DNA from: Paraspadella gotoi
Lineage: Eukaryota; Chaetognatha
Assembly: GCA_051294375.1 (NCBI GenBank)
Contig: CM119267.1
Span: 15,540,105-15,604,104 of the forward strand
DNA: 64,000 bases
Reading direction: 5' to 3'
This document shows, piece by piece, positions 21,050 through 32,679 of this stretch (within the stretch, counting starts at the first letter, position 1; each line of letters opens with the position of its first letter). The translations under genes and the position numbers were made by a program. Below the pieces are notes generated by a model. That model searched no databases and had not been told where the DNA came from. It was given only the letters and a program-made list of their open reading frames with translations.

Positions 21050-23490
21050 TCAAAAGTCGACAAATCTTACTCTTATGCGTCTACCAAACAAGAATTGATC
21101 GTTCGTACGTGACAGAGCTATAGAAGCCTCCTTAGAACGAGAATATTTCAGGAAAAATTTAGAATCTTCAATCCAGCAATCTTAAAAAAAAAAAAAAAAA
21201 AAAAGTCGGGAGACATTTCAGAAAAAAAAAATAGTAAAAACCTACCTATAACAATACCGAAACGATCGAAATACTGCCACACTTGTCGCAATGTGACTAT
21301 CCGTGATGACCAACCAGTGATGCACAAAATACAAGAATTTCGACTCTAAAATTAAAACAAAGCAGTATGTACGTTTCGTAAATGAAACAACGAATAACCA
21401 ACCGGATTTACCTGACGAGACTCAACGCTATTTTTTGACACGCTGAGATAACCATGACCATGCGAGGAACCTCTAACATATTCCCTTCTAAAAGGGGCAT
21501 CCTTGTCCCCTTTTACATTATTTTTTCTAGAGAAATCTGCTTGCCTGGTCTCATTTTTCTTCTTATAATAATGATCTTCTTTGTGAGAATTTCGTGACCT
21601 ACTTTGTTCTTTATTATAGTTCGTTTCTCTCTTGCCCACGCAATAATTCGGATTCACAGCTGAGAGGAGATTCTCAACAACCAAGGAAGATTTCTCTGTT
21701 GGATTGTCAAAAAGTTCAATGTCTTTTTCTAATTTATGAGATATAAGGTCTACTGTTTCAATTTCAGATTCGGCCACAGGAGAGCTTTCCCTAATTTCAT
21801 TTTTTTCGTTGGAAAAGTTCTCATTATTTTTAACTTGATTTGGAGAAGCAGAAGCGCTCTCTCCTTCAATATTTTTAATTTCTTTCGCATTCAATTTCTC
21901 TTTGGGATTATCTACCCTCATTATTGGCTTTATGTCTTCAGTCACAACCTCAGATTTTTGGGAATTTATGTCATAATTTAACTCGGTAATGTTTTCTTTA
22001 GCAAGTCGGGCTCTGTCCTCTAGGTTTTCAGGGTCTATGTGAATATTGTTCCGTTTTGTTTCTAAAGTCAGATTTTCAGTTTTAATACAGATTGGCATTT
22101 CGACAAATTTTTCAGCAGCAGAATTACATTTTTCCTCTTCTCTGTCAACAGAATGAATTTTTTTCTTATCGACGAATCGATAGCGTAAATCTTTTAAAGG
22201 ACACTCAGTTGATTCTTGTTTTGTATCGATAAAATGGGTTGACCATGATTTCTCCTTAGTTCCACCAGAAGGACCTTTCTCTACCAAATTTTCTTCCAAC
22301 TCTGGTTTTGTGTCGGATAAAGAAATCTTTGACCTCTCGTTCGCAAATTGTTTTTCAAAAGCAGGATCTACTAACAACTGATTTGATCCGACGACAATTC
22401 GCGGAGCCGTTCCAACGACGTCGTTATATTCAGCATTCTCCTCCTCGGTATCCACGCTCTCCTCGACACTTTCCAATTCGTGATCGAAAATGTCTTTTTT
22501 CATAAAAAGTTCTTTACTCAGAGCCGGCAATTTGGACAAGCAAGTCGAGGTTCCACGGGGACGTATAAGCGCGGGCTTTTGACTCCTGGTGAGGATCCGT
22601 CTGGGTGAGGCATCCTCCGTTCTCCTGCGAAGTCTGTAGCGTATCTCCAAGTTTTCCTCTTCGGACAATTCACTGGTAAAGGGTGAAGGGGTTTTTGAAG
22701 TAGATGGTCGAGCAGCTTTAGCTTTCGCGTCGGAGAGAGAGCGATCCGAGTCATCGTCGTCGTCGCTCAAGCGGCAGGGGCGCTTTTTCATGGCGGCATA
22801 TTTTTTATTTACATTGCTCGAATCGACGCGCCTGGATTTAATTCTTTTACGGCTCCTTTTCGTATTCGGCGAGGACCGGAAGCGCGAACATCTTGTCTCC
22901 TTCCTCGTATTTTTTGTTTCCCTTTCGTTTTCGGAAGACGATACGACGATTTGTCCTTGGCCCTCATCCGAACGCACCGACACGGACTTTCGAATCTTCT
23001 TAATCGGCGAGCAGGAAAAAGGAAGACGAAGAACTTGACTGTCGATTCCCTCAAAATCGTTTTGTCGGTCGTTCTCAACGTAAAGCGTCGTTTCCACTTC
23101 CGAATCGGACTTGACCGTTGGGGTGTCGAGCGGAAGACTGAGCGTCGTCTCGCTCTTCGATTCGACGTCGGGAACAGAAAAGCGATTCGCGGAACAATTT
23201 AACTGGGAATTCGCACTAGAGGAAAGAGGCGCCGTGAATGAAGCAGGGGCAAAGGATAAAAGCGACGACAGGCAGCGCGCGTGCTCGGCACGGCCTTTGT
23301 AATAAGAGGAAAGAGACAAGGCTTCAGAGATGCCGAAACTCTTCTGGTACACTTCCTCGATAGCTTTGTCGAAGCAGGAGACGCACATGAGTTCGCGTTT
23401 CTTTTTCACTTTGGTCTCCAACTCTTTTAAATCCTCTGCGATCCCCTCATACATGATGCGAGTTTGATTTAATATATCTTCCCAGGCCAT
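21050..23490 (-). CDS. uncharacterised Ser/Glu/Lys-rich protein with C-terminal RRM
   Basis: Three exons: 23490-21412, 21345-21246 and 21180-21050, phases consistent, 769 aa in total. The N-terminus (MAWEDILNQTRIMYEGIAED, helical and Lys/Glu-rich, with CVSCFDKAIEEV) is not recognised. The middle ~550 residues are acidic/basic low complexity with nuclear-localisation-like runs (KRSRKRIKSRR, MKKRPCRL) and an Arg/Ser-rich part. The last ~75 residues read like an RNA recognition motif: strand 1 CILCITGW, helix TLRQVWQYFDRFGIVID, a short turn, the RNP1-like strand KFFLKYSRSKEASIAL and the last strand GRRIRVRFVDF. The very short strand 2-3 connection is unusual. It probably acts in the nucleus on RNA, but no orthologue could be assigned. 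Confidence 0.72.
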
Positions 23491-23512
23491 ATTTATATTA
23501 TTAAGAAAGGTT

Positions 23513-23526
23513 CTGAATAGAAAAAA
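23513..23526 (-). promoter_or_regulatory. splice-acceptor-like AG upstream of RRM protein
   Basis: The minus strand reads ttttttctattcag, ending 22 nt before the RRM-protein start, within a 159-bp spacer after the DHRS4 stop. Confidence 0.5.
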
Positions 23527-23649
23527 TATAATCCGTCATCATGATAAAGTATAAATTTTGATAACCATCCGAAAGATCACAGATAACAAAATATAATAAA
23601 AAAAGTTTATCTACCATTTTCTTATAGGCAGTAAAATAAATATCAAGAA

Positions 23650-25826
23650 TTACAAATGACTTGTCATTCCACCAGCAGCGACTATCGTCTCTCCAGTGAC
23701 ATACTTTGCATCTTCAGAACACAAAAATGATGCGACTGAAGAAATTTCCTTCGCTTCACCAAACCTTCTCATTGGAATCTGACTCAGGATCATCTTGGAA
23801 ACTTCGTCGTTGTTCCACATTGCTGAACTAAACTTGGTTTTGATGAAGCCAGGAGCGAGGCCATTCACTCGAATGTTATCTTCGGCCACGGCGCTGGCCA
23901 CTACCTTTGTCAACCCCAGAAGGGCTGTTTTGCTGACTGAATACGCACCGAGCATATCCGCAGGAACATAGCCTTACCAACCATCAAACAAAGTTCGATT
24001 AAATATTTAAAAAATCTTAAAGTATAAGGATCGTCGCAATCGCATTAAAAAATTATGGATCCATGACAAACTATCATATTTGATACAGGAAAATTAAGTT
24101 TTATACATAACAAACATGGCTTAATAAATACAAAATAAATAAATAAAAATGAAATGAATGAATAAAACAAAATGAAATGAATAGAATGAAATGAAATAAA
24201 TGTAAATTCATTGAATTTAAATTAATAAAATAATTTGGATAAATAAATTACATTGAGTGAATAAATTTAAAAGTAAGAAAAAAAAGTAAGAACTGAATTA
24301 ATTAATTGAAGAAATTGAATGAATAATTGTGTGAGAGATAATAAAAGGAAAAGATGGTAAAATGATAACATACGCTACTGCGATGCTTAACATCACGAGT
24401 TCGATACTGACATAAAATTAATAAAAAACAGAGAGAGAGAGAGAGAAAGAAATAAAGAAAGTGAGAGAAATAAAGAAAGAGAAAGAGAGTGAGAGAAATA
24501 AAGAAAGAGGGTGAGAGAATGAGATGATTAGAATATATATCTAAATATACAGCTTCATACAAATACAAATAATATTAGAAAACGCGAGCTATAATTTAGA
24601 ACGTCGACGACGACATTTATGGGTACGATCGTCACAAAATCGTCGGAAGCGATTGCGATGATAAAAGGTTTTAAGAAAAAAAAAACAACCTGTGATGGAA
24701 GTAACATAGACGATGCTTCCACCTTTCCGTTTCTTCATGTGTGGAACAACCAGCTGAGTTAACATTAAGGCGGCCTTGACATTAATATCAAAGATTTTGT
24801 CCCATCCTTTTTCGCTGCAATCAATTATTGAACCGATTTCGGGATTAACAGCCGCGTTTGAAACAAGAATATCAACACCTAGCACCAGATTAAAACATCA
24901 ATAACTAATAAAATTCAAAACTCTAAAAAACATACCTCCAAATTTTTTGACAGTGGCATTGATCAAAGCCTCTCGATCTTCTTTCGAGCCAACGTGACAC
25001 TTGACTCCTTCGCACTCAATGCCTCGACCTTTCAATGACTCTATGGCCTTTTCCACATTATCGGCCTTTCTGCTGCTCACCATCACCTATTGTTTATCGA
25101 GCGAATACTATAAGTCTATATATAAAAAAATAATTTACCCCGTGTCCCAACGCGAATGACACAAAGGATATTTATCCTACCTTATAGCATTTCTTATTTA
25201 AATATTTAACTAGTAGACGTTTTTGTTGCATTTCGTTTTTTGTTTCTTTATTACTAAAAATAGATTTTTTCAAAAAATGTTAAAATAAAAAAAGGGGGAA
25301 AAAAAAACAGCGACCAGAAAGAGTAGAATAAAGAGTGTACAATTTAATAAAACGAACATAAAGCCGCCATAAAATAAGGATTCCATTATTGTATGTCGAA
25401 TGGCGATTCATTGAAAGATAAGTAGCTCACATAATGGTCTCATCGATTCTGTAAGAGAATTTTAATAATATGAAAAATACTTTATATTAGTAAATAATGA
25501 GTTATCATTAAATTGTTTTTTAAAAAAGTTTTGAATAAAATAAAAATGTCTTAAAAATTTGTATCTAGATTTCCATCTCATTCGCGATTGAACAAGGGCC
25601 ACAAAAAAGAAGCTTTTACCATTGGTTGGTTGGTTTCTTAACAACCAAGTCTTACTTTGGCTCCATCAAGACCGAGTCGTTCAGCAATGGCCAAACCAAT
25701 TCCATCAGTCGACGCCGTGACGATGGCGATTTTTCCTTTCAACCGATGAGCGGAATGACACATTGACCGAATCAAAGATGATTGCAAACAAAAGTTGCGA
25801 GATACAAATGTTGTAACTTTCAGCAT
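23650..25826 (-). CDS. DHRS4: DHRS4-like peroxisomal short-chain dehydrogenase/reductase
   Basis: An NADP(H)-dependent SDR of the DHRS4 (peroxisomal carbonyl/retinal reductase) group. Four exon blocks: ~25826-25650, 25086-24935, 24884-24690 and 23972-23650. The cofactor motif [16 protein letters not shown] replaces TGxxxGx[15 protein letters not shown] follows, then the structural [11 protein letters not shown], the catalytic serine in [11 protein letters not shown], and the YxxxK pair in [14 protein letters not shown]. The C-terminal sequence [10 protein letters not shown] and [20 protein letters not shown] is typical of DHRS4. The protein ends TSHL; SHL is a PTS1-type signal like the SRL of human DHRS4. 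The last intron (~720 bp) carries AT-rich and GA microsatellites. PEX11 lies upstream on the same strand. Confidence 0.92.
24105..24560. repeat. microsatellites in DHRS4 intron
   Basis: Low-complexity (A/T/G)-rich tandem runs at ~24125-24300 (variants of aatgaaatgaat) and a purine (GA)n/(GAAA)n tract at ~24430-24525. Non-coding. Confidence 0.85.
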
Positions 25827-26049
25827 TCTTCTTTATAATAAATCTAATTTTATTATAAATAAAATTGGGAAAAATAAAACCAGTTATTAATTAAATTTTA
25901 CACATAAAAAATGCATATTAATTTATATTAACGAAGTAATACAGGGAAAGTAAGAGCAAAGGACAAAACCGGATAAAAAGGGATTGATGACATTAAATAT
26001 GCCATAACGTGTTTGGAATGCTTTGACAGCTTTATTAAACCAAACACCT

Positions 26050-26550
26050 TAAAGTAGCATTGATCAAAGTCTTTTTCAGAGTCAACATGACACTTTACCC
26101 CTTTGCTGTCAATGCTTTCACCTCACCGCATTAATCACATTTGTACTGCTTATCATCACCTATGGTGTAGCAAAGCAACTTTTGGATCATTTCAAATTAG
26201 ATAGTTCTTTTATCACATTAACATACATAGTAACAGTTTAGATTATTTCGCCAATCTCATGATTGATTTTTTTTTCATCTTCTTTAATTAATCTTTATTT
26301 CTGTTATCTTTTTTGTTTATCTGATGAACGAGTGTTTATGTCCATATCTAGTAAATTATATAAAGGTTCTTTATAATCCTACTTTGGCTCCATAAAGACC
26401 AAGCCTTTCGGAAATAGCTAAACCGATACCATCGGTCGACGCCTTAACAACAGCATCTTTTCCCTTTAAGCCTTGAACGGAATGACCGAGAGACCGGATC
26501 AAAGGCGATAGCAAAGTAAAGTTTTGAGACAACAGATTTATGACGCTGCG
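26050..26550 (-). pseudogene. decayed duplicate of the DHRS4 5' exons
   Basis: Positions ~26370-26550 resemble DHRS4 exon 1 (25650-25815), and ~26050-26160 resemble exon 2 (24950-25090), in the same order and orientation. Examples are ctactttggctccat, gtcgacgcc and the exon-2 end catcacctat. Exon 2 has lost reading-frame integrity through internal deletions. A ~200 bp intron separates the two blocks, so this is a DNA-level partial duplication, not a retrocopy. No counterparts of exons 3 and 4 were seen before the intact gene begins. It is probably non-functional. Confidence 0.75.
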
Positions 26551-26903
26551 CTGAGATTATTAAAACAAGTCACGAGTAATTAGTTTTTAATTCATTTCAA
26601 TAGATACTGATAAATATCTGCCAAAATTATCGCGATGCATTTATTACAGGAAACAGTACTGCGATCACGAGTACATTATTCATTACTCAGTTGGGCGGAA
26701 ACCAACATTACCGCAATTAGTATTTAACTTTAAATTATCACCCTCAAAAATTTACTGATTCCCATTGTTTGAAGCTCAACGCTTGAAATGGATTGAGATC
26801 GTAAATTTTTTTTGCGGAAGGGTGAAAACTGGGAAATGTAAATTTGCTATATAGTTATTAAGAATTTTATCGATTTCATCAATTTATATTAAGAAACAGC
26901 GTT

Positions 26904-27788
26904 TTAAGAAGGTGTGAGTCTGTATATCGGATTCCAAACAGAAAACATCCCGCAAACTGAAGAAGTCAAAGAGCAGAGAGAAAGAACGCCAATGTTGGCG
27001 TCGGGTAACAATCCCGCGTTTTTCAGGGGAGCAACCAAATCAGAACCGTTCTTGATGGTATCGAGACAAAGTGGAAAGTGATGCCGCCACAAAAAGATCA
27101 AGAATTTTGTCCAGTCCAAATTCTTCAGAGAGGTTGGAGAGAGAGAAGGTCGAAACATATCACGGGATTCGTCGGTTACTGAGAAAAAAATCTCGCCCTT
27201 TTTGGAACTCGTATCGGGGTCATTGTCTGTTGGATCCTCGGCACCACCTCTCTCAACTCGCCGAAGCTTTCTCGACGCCGAACCGACACGAACCCGCTTT
27301 GCCTCACACACGGCGATGGACGAAATTTCGTAAAAATCCCTCAAGAGCGCAAGAGCGCGCGATACGAGCCACAACTTGTCGCGCGTTCTCTCGAGACTCT
27401 TGGCGGCGGTTGCCGAGAGAGGGAGGAAACCCAGACGATGCAGAAAAAGCAAGTTTTCGATGAGAGTCTGGACGGACGCGTTTAATTTCGAAATAGAGAG
27501 AGATAAACGCAGGAAGGTATCGTCGAGAAGCAGAGCCTTCAACGCGCCATCGAGCGAGTTGAGAAAGTTGCCAAATCGCAGTAACTGACGGCAAAGGGAG
27601 AGCGAGGTGGCCAGATGTTGCAAGCGCTGTCGATGATCCGGGTGAAGAGTCGAGTCGCGCGACCATAAAATCAAGTTGGACAGCGATTGGAAGAACTTGA
27701 ATACTTTGTCTCGTCCGGCCAGAGATGAGTTAAATTGAATCACATTTTTTAAAACAGCAGCTTGCTGTTGGGGGAATACTGTTTCCAT
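26904..27788 (-). CDS. PEX11: PEX11, peroxisome division factor
   Basis: Single exon, 294 aa. PEX11 elongates the peroxisomal membrane during division. Evidence: the N-terminal region GRDKVFKFFQSLSNLILW, then SLCRQLLRFGNFLNSLDGA matching the conserved amphipathic segment (R-x-FRxG-x), NASVQTLIENLLFLHRLGF, and RDFYEIS. The C-terminal half has HHFPLCLDTIKNGSDLVAPL and a hydrophobic LCSLTSSVCGMFSVW segment, in the order expected for PEX11 alpha/beta/gamma. Which paralogue cannot be said. Transcription runs from PEX11 toward DHRS4. An acceptor-like AG (27797-27798) precedes the start by 8 nt. Confidence 0.9.
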   Translation of the reverse strand: METVFPQQQAAVLKNVIQFNSSLAGRDKVFKFFQSLSNLILWSRDSTLHPDHRQRLQHLATSLSLCRQLLRFGNFLNSLDGALKALLLDDTFLRLSLSISKLNASVQTLIENLLFLHRLGFLPLSATAAKSLERTRDKLWLVSRALALLRDFYEISSIAVCEAKRVRVGSASRKLRRVERGGAEDPTDNDPDTSSKKGEIFFSVTDESRDMFRPSLSPTSLKNLDWTKFLIFLWRHHFPLCLDTIKNGSDLVAPLKNAGLLPDANIGVLSLCSLTSSVCGMFSVWNPIYRLTPS

Positions 27789-28379
27789 ATTTATACCTAT
27801 AAAGTGAAGCTTCCGGGTAATTCGAAATATAATTAAAAATACTTTTTTTAAAAAAAATTAAATTGGAATAAAAAAATTGAAACGTTACAAAATAAAATCC
27901 GGCATAAAAAATTTCAAGTTTTAACGGAAGAAAGTGGGTCGCAAAGTTGTGATTGAAATGAGCGCGAATTTACGTTTCAAACTTTTACTATTAGTAGGAC
28001 AAGGTTTCGAGTAAAGCTTGCTAAGTGACTACAACCTTAAGGGTAAATAAAGGAGACTATCACCATTGCAATTGTTCTCATTTTTTACAAACTTTGTAAA
28101 AATCAAAATCCGGCAAAAAGCAGTCGCGACCGATTTTTCTAAATCATAATTTAGTTAATAAATGTAACAAGACAATAGAGAAAATTTTAAATATTACGTT
28201 TCTCGAGAACAAATACATTTCGAATATACCTTAAAAAAAACACTCCTGAACCAAAGAGAGATAATAACTACAATCATTCACACCTGCTTGGCCGGATCCC
28301 CACAGAAATGACTAAATAGCAAATTTCGTAGATTTCGCGCTGCTACGGTGGACTAAAAAAAAATCCTGGTAAACCACTT
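27789..28379. other. spacer between CLINT1 and PEX11
   Basis: AT-rich, with no gene recognised. Confidence 0.6.
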
Positions 28380-31300
28380 TCATTTGAAGACGGCCAAATC
28401 AGCGAAGGCGTCGTCGGCTTTCTTTTGTAAGGAAATTCGTGAAGCTGTCGTCGGACTCATTGTGGGTGGCGGCATAGGCGAGGACGTAACCAAGCCGGAG
28501 AAGGACTGAGCGACTTGGGACGTCGTTGATTGTTGAATTGGTGAACCACTGAACGTCGGCCGGCTGAGGTGAGCCTGAATTAGAAACGGAGACGTATATA
28601 ATCGAAGTTGATCGACGGACGCCCTTGCTGACTTATGCTTAAATCACCTGTGCAACACTGGCAGTTAACGCGTTCATTTGCATCGTATGTTGCTGTTGTT
28701 GTTGCATTTGCGACAATGTAGGGCCACTTTGACCTCGAGGTTGCAGAGTCGAGTGGGGGGATAGGCTGTCCAGGCTTATATTAACAGATCCTGCATCCAG
28801 ATTAAGCAAAGAAGAATACATTGAAAGCATACCAATAATGAGAGAAACCTAGGCTTTACCCAATTTAGTACTATTCCGATTACCTTTAACGTCTGACCAC
28901 GTAGATCCGGTGGCAGATCCGTTTTGACCATTGACGTTAGGCAGCATTAACTTTGCTCCAGTCATGCTTTCAAATGGCACGGACGGTGGGATAGCCTGGC
29001 ATGGCGCGGAATTGTTGTTCAGCTGCATTGGGGGGACGGTTTGCACCGGCTTCGGCGTTCCCATCGCAATTGGAGACAAATTAGCGACGCCAGATGATCC
29101 GCCCATGAAGGTTGACTGGAAAGGAGGAATTACAGCGGTGGTAGCGGCGGTAGTAAAGGATGTGTTGTCGGCGATCGTAACTGGTTCAGTCAGTAGGTCA
29201 AAATTGGCAGTGAAGGTCGAAGGAGTGGTTGACGACCCAGGAATAACAGGCATCGGTGAAGAATTGACAGCGCTATGAAACAAAATAATAAAAATTAGTA
29301 TTCGTTTAATTTTAATTTTTTTAAATTCTAACCTAGTTGAAGCAAAAGCCGAAGAAAAATCTGCGAAATCGTCATTCGACTGAGAAGTAAGGCTAGTAGG
29401 TTCTAAAAAAAAATTAGTGAAAAGATTAGCAAGGACCAAAACTCAACGAAAGACCAACAACGTAAAATAATGGGTCACCTTCGACGAGAGCGGTGGGCGC
29501 GGCAGTCTGGAAGACGGAGAAATCTCCGAAGTCTCCATTGGCGTTGGTGGTGGGATCGACCGCCGCAGAAGCGGCGGTTTTGGGCTGGAGAGGGTTGTGG
29601 TGAGTCGGTGACGGAAGGGACAAGTCCAAAAGATCCGAACCGGAAGTATTTTTGACCGTTGAGGAAACGGAACTGTCGCCGATTTCTTGGTCCAAAATCG
29701 AGGGGGGCGTAATACCATTCACTCCGCCTGGTGATATAACTTGCCCGTTGCCCGTAAATCCATTTAAAATTAAATGACTAATGGAATTTTTTCACTAGGA
29801 ATTCGAATTAATTCCGCCAATCTTATTTTATTCACAGTCCAAACGACTTCTCTCCCTGTTGTCACAAGCGAGATCAACCACGGGTAATCGCGCCAGTTGA
29901 CAAGAGGAGTCACTGAGAGTCGGAAGTCCCTAACGTAAACAGGTGAAATGCACCACCCAGCTGGGTATTGCAGGAAACTCGGCTGTTGCTATGTATGTTT
30001 ATTTTTCACAGAAAATTCGGCGAGCGAGAACTTACCCTTTCCCAGCGAAGATCGAACAGACGTGTGCTTGATCGTTGTTGTCCTTTTCTCCGTCGTCGTC
30101 GTCGTCTTTTTTTCGATCTGTTGCGTCTCCTCGAAGTCGTCGTGGAAATCGGAGCTAGGCGCCCCAACAGCAGGCGAATCGCGAAACTCGAAGTCATCGT
30201 CGTTGTGGTAACCACCGCCCTTAATGCCCCCGGGCGGTGGATCGTCATCGAAGGACTTGTTACGACTTTCCTTCCACATGGTGCCGATCGTGTCCATCGC
30301 CGAGTGGATCTTATCTCCAATCGTTTCCGGCTTCTTTGGGTCCCATGCATCCAAGGAAGAGATACCACCTTCGGGGCCTCCAATGCCCCCGCGCCCGTAA
30401 GGCGCAACGCACGGAGGGCCGACTGAACCACCTTATTTTGGATGAAAAAGTGCAGACGAGAAGTAAAACAAAAAATGGCAACAATATGATTGAATTGATC
30501 CAAAAACAAAGAGACACAAAATGAAAATTGAGGATACAATACATGACTCCCCGCTACAGAAAGACACGAAATGCAAAATGATCTTGAAATCACTCTGTTC
30601 AGTTCCGAAGCGGAAGGTTATAGGAAAATAAGAGGCATATGGTAATGACGAATCACTATGCATGATGTGTCTAACTGAAATCAATTGATTTGACTAAATA
30701 AATATAAAATACAGTAAGCTTAATCCAATAAGTATTAAATATGAATTAGAATCCAACAAAAACACCCTTCAAGAAAAAAATTCGTTTATAGATATATCTC
30801 CATAAGTCTACTGAAATTACCTGTCCTTCTACCATAGGACATGGACCTCATTTCATGGGCTGATTTAAGAGAAGTTAATGGAATCAAAGCTCAGATTAAA
30901 ATTTACATAATGATCGGGGACCGGACTTGAATAGCGCGATTGTATCTTAAAAAGATAATCTCGTTTTATCAAACTGGTTGTCTCACCTGCTAGTCCTATG
31001 TACTTGTCCTTGTTTTTCCTGGCTTTTCGCCTCTCCTCCCGCAGTCGCTCGTCCTCCTGGATAAGTTCGACAAGTTCCTTGCTCTTCTGCCGGATGTTGA
31101 TACCTTGATCTTTACCGAACTCGTCGATGAAGGTGTAAGTCTCGAGGCCACGAAGGTCGTAAAGATGTTCGCGGGCGGACGTGACGACTCGTTCGCTTCC
31201 GTTCTTGATCAAGTAGGCGAGCAGCAGCAGTCCTTTGTACGTTCTGCGCCAATTTTTTCGTTGCTCTTCGAACATTCTGGGATAAGAGGAGAAGAAAATA

Positions 31301-31722
31301 AATCTCGAGACGCAAGACTCAATGAATTGTATATACTGTATTTGTTTGTACCAATTTCACGACATTTTTTGGTTATTTCTAAGACAAAGAGAAAATATTT
31401 TTTCGCATTTACGAAAAGGAAAATGATAAAAACTTGCTTTTGGCTACTTTTCAACCCAAGTTACCTTTTCCATAGCATTCCCATGACTTCAGGGAAATGT
31501 TCGTATTGGTAGGTGTATTGGGCGACTTCTTGCATGAGGCCTCCATGAGGCCCCCATTCGTCATCGTTCGTGGCTTCACGAACTTTTGACTCTACCTAAT
31601 TCAATCATTTAAAAGGGGTAATCTATCATTGTTATTAAGTTTAAAGCATTTCTTTTAAGTACCTCCGTGTAGTTCATGACCACACTGGTCACTTTCTCTT
31701 GTATTTCTCGTATTTTCCACAT
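28380..31722 (-). CDS. CLINT1: CLINT1/epsinR, ENTH-domain clathrin adaptor
   Basis: EpsinR is a clathrin and AP-1/GGA-binding adaptor for trans-Golgi-endosome traffic. The ENTH domain spans the first exons: MWKIREIQEKVTSVVMNYTE, VREATNDDEWGPHG, YEHFPEVMGMLWKR, then NWRRTYKGLLLLAYLIKNGS, RLREERRKARKNKDKY. A small exon gives HEMRSMSYGRRTG. The middle carries ETIGDKIHSAMDTIGTMW and acidic clusters; Pro/Thr/Ser-rich exons include NGDFGDFSVF and NDDFADFSSAF (adaptor-ear-binding DFxDF-like motifs). The end has VNISLDSLSPHS and DDAFADLAVFK, matching the vertebrate C-terminus. The 29.7-30.0 kb intron carries repeat family C. Confidence 0.93.
29845..30000. repeat. dispersed repeat family C, copy 1 (CLINT1 intron)
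   Basis: This ~150 bp stretch resembles 55105-55262. Shared landmarks, in order, are acagtcc-aacgacttc near the left, gcgaga, gagt-gtcactgag, taagtccc/taagccct-type sequence and cggctgt near the right. It is of moderate GC in AT-rich surroundings and lies in an intron. It may be a SINE. Confidence 0.55.
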
Positions 31723-32040
31723 AGTTTCAATATTCTACTCTTTTTGTATCAAAAAGAAGAATATTTGAAATGTTTCAGTTTGATTACACAATCAAGTCAT
31801 CTCCAAGTTTTTGACTAGAGTATTAATTCTGTTTGGTCTGGATTAAATCATATCATCGAAAAAGAAAAATAGCCTTCTAGGATCTAGGTCGATAACTTTT
31901 CAAGAGAGGCCTGTTAAAAAATGTTACCAAACTTCCTTGAATTTTTTTATTTCGGAGTGAAATAACAGCAAAATATCTTTGGCAACAGTTAAAATGCCCA
32001 AAAAGGCCCAAAAAATATTAAATGCATGAATTAACAAGAT
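31723..32040. other. spacer between ninjurin and CLINT1
   Basis: AT-rich, with no feature recognised. Confidence 0.55.
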
Positions 32041-32546
32041 TTAAAAATCCATAAATTGGGAGACAGATATGTTTATTACTGTCTGAATGAGTATAAGTCC
32101 AGTGAGAACGTCGTTCCATTTCATGGCCGAATCTTTATCATTATCATCGTCCATATCTTTTTGACCAATAATAAGTAAAATAAAAGCAATGACAATCTAC
32201 AAAAAAACAAAATACCATTTTAAAAAAGATTGAAGAAAATACGAAAATAAATTGAAATTTGGTACAAATTTTGTTTCACCTGCAAGCAGATAGAGAGGAT
32301 TACAGCGGCAACAATACCCTGAAAATATGGGTGCTCCTTTTCGGTTCCTTGGTACTTCAGAAGCTGTTTTAGATTACTTATATTCGACGACAACAAAGCT
32401 ATATCAAGAAGACCCTTTGCCAATGTTTTACGTGAATTGTATTGGTTGTTATTAAATAAAATGACTTTGGGCTTGTCGCTTTGATCGTCAGACTTTTTAT
32501 TATCTTCTTCTTCGGTACCGCGTCTTCGAACAACACCGTCGGCCAT
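32041..32546 (-). CDS. NINJ1: ninjurin family protein
   Basis: Ninjurins are two-helix plasma-membrane proteins; NINJ1 oligomers rupture the membrane in lytic cell death. Two exons (32546-~32281 and ~32198-32041) give about 140 aa. The N-terminus is hydrophilic (MADGVVRRRGTEEEDNKKSD). An amphipathic segment follows (YNSRKTLAKGLLDIALLSSN, then NLKQLLKYQ), corresponding to the extracellular amphipathic helix. Two membrane helices are IVAAVILSICLQIVIAFILL and DVLTGLILIQTVINISV. The end FMDF is short. Family membership is clear; NINJ1 versus NINJ2 is not resolved. An acceptor-like AG lies 30 nt upstream of the start. Confidence 0.9.
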
Positions 32547-32576
32547 TTTTAAATGGCTATTGAATTACTATTTAAC

Positions 32577-32590
32577 CTAAAATGAGTCAA
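32577..32590 (-). promoter_or_regulatory. splice-acceptor-like AG upstream of ninjurin
   Basis: The minus strand reads gactcattttag, ending 30 nt before the ninjurin start, in a 133-bp spacer after the bromodomain stop. Confidence 0.45.
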
Positions 32591-32679
32591 TCACGACAAA
32601 TTATAATTCGAATTGAATCAATAAGTATTTTTCCCCGTCCCGAGGATGAATTAACAAAATTAATTGGAATTCAAGCTAA

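Noticed and set aside
24430-24525. Possible coding or regulatory GA-rich block
   Set aside because: Simple GA/GAAA microsatellite inside a DHRS4 intron.
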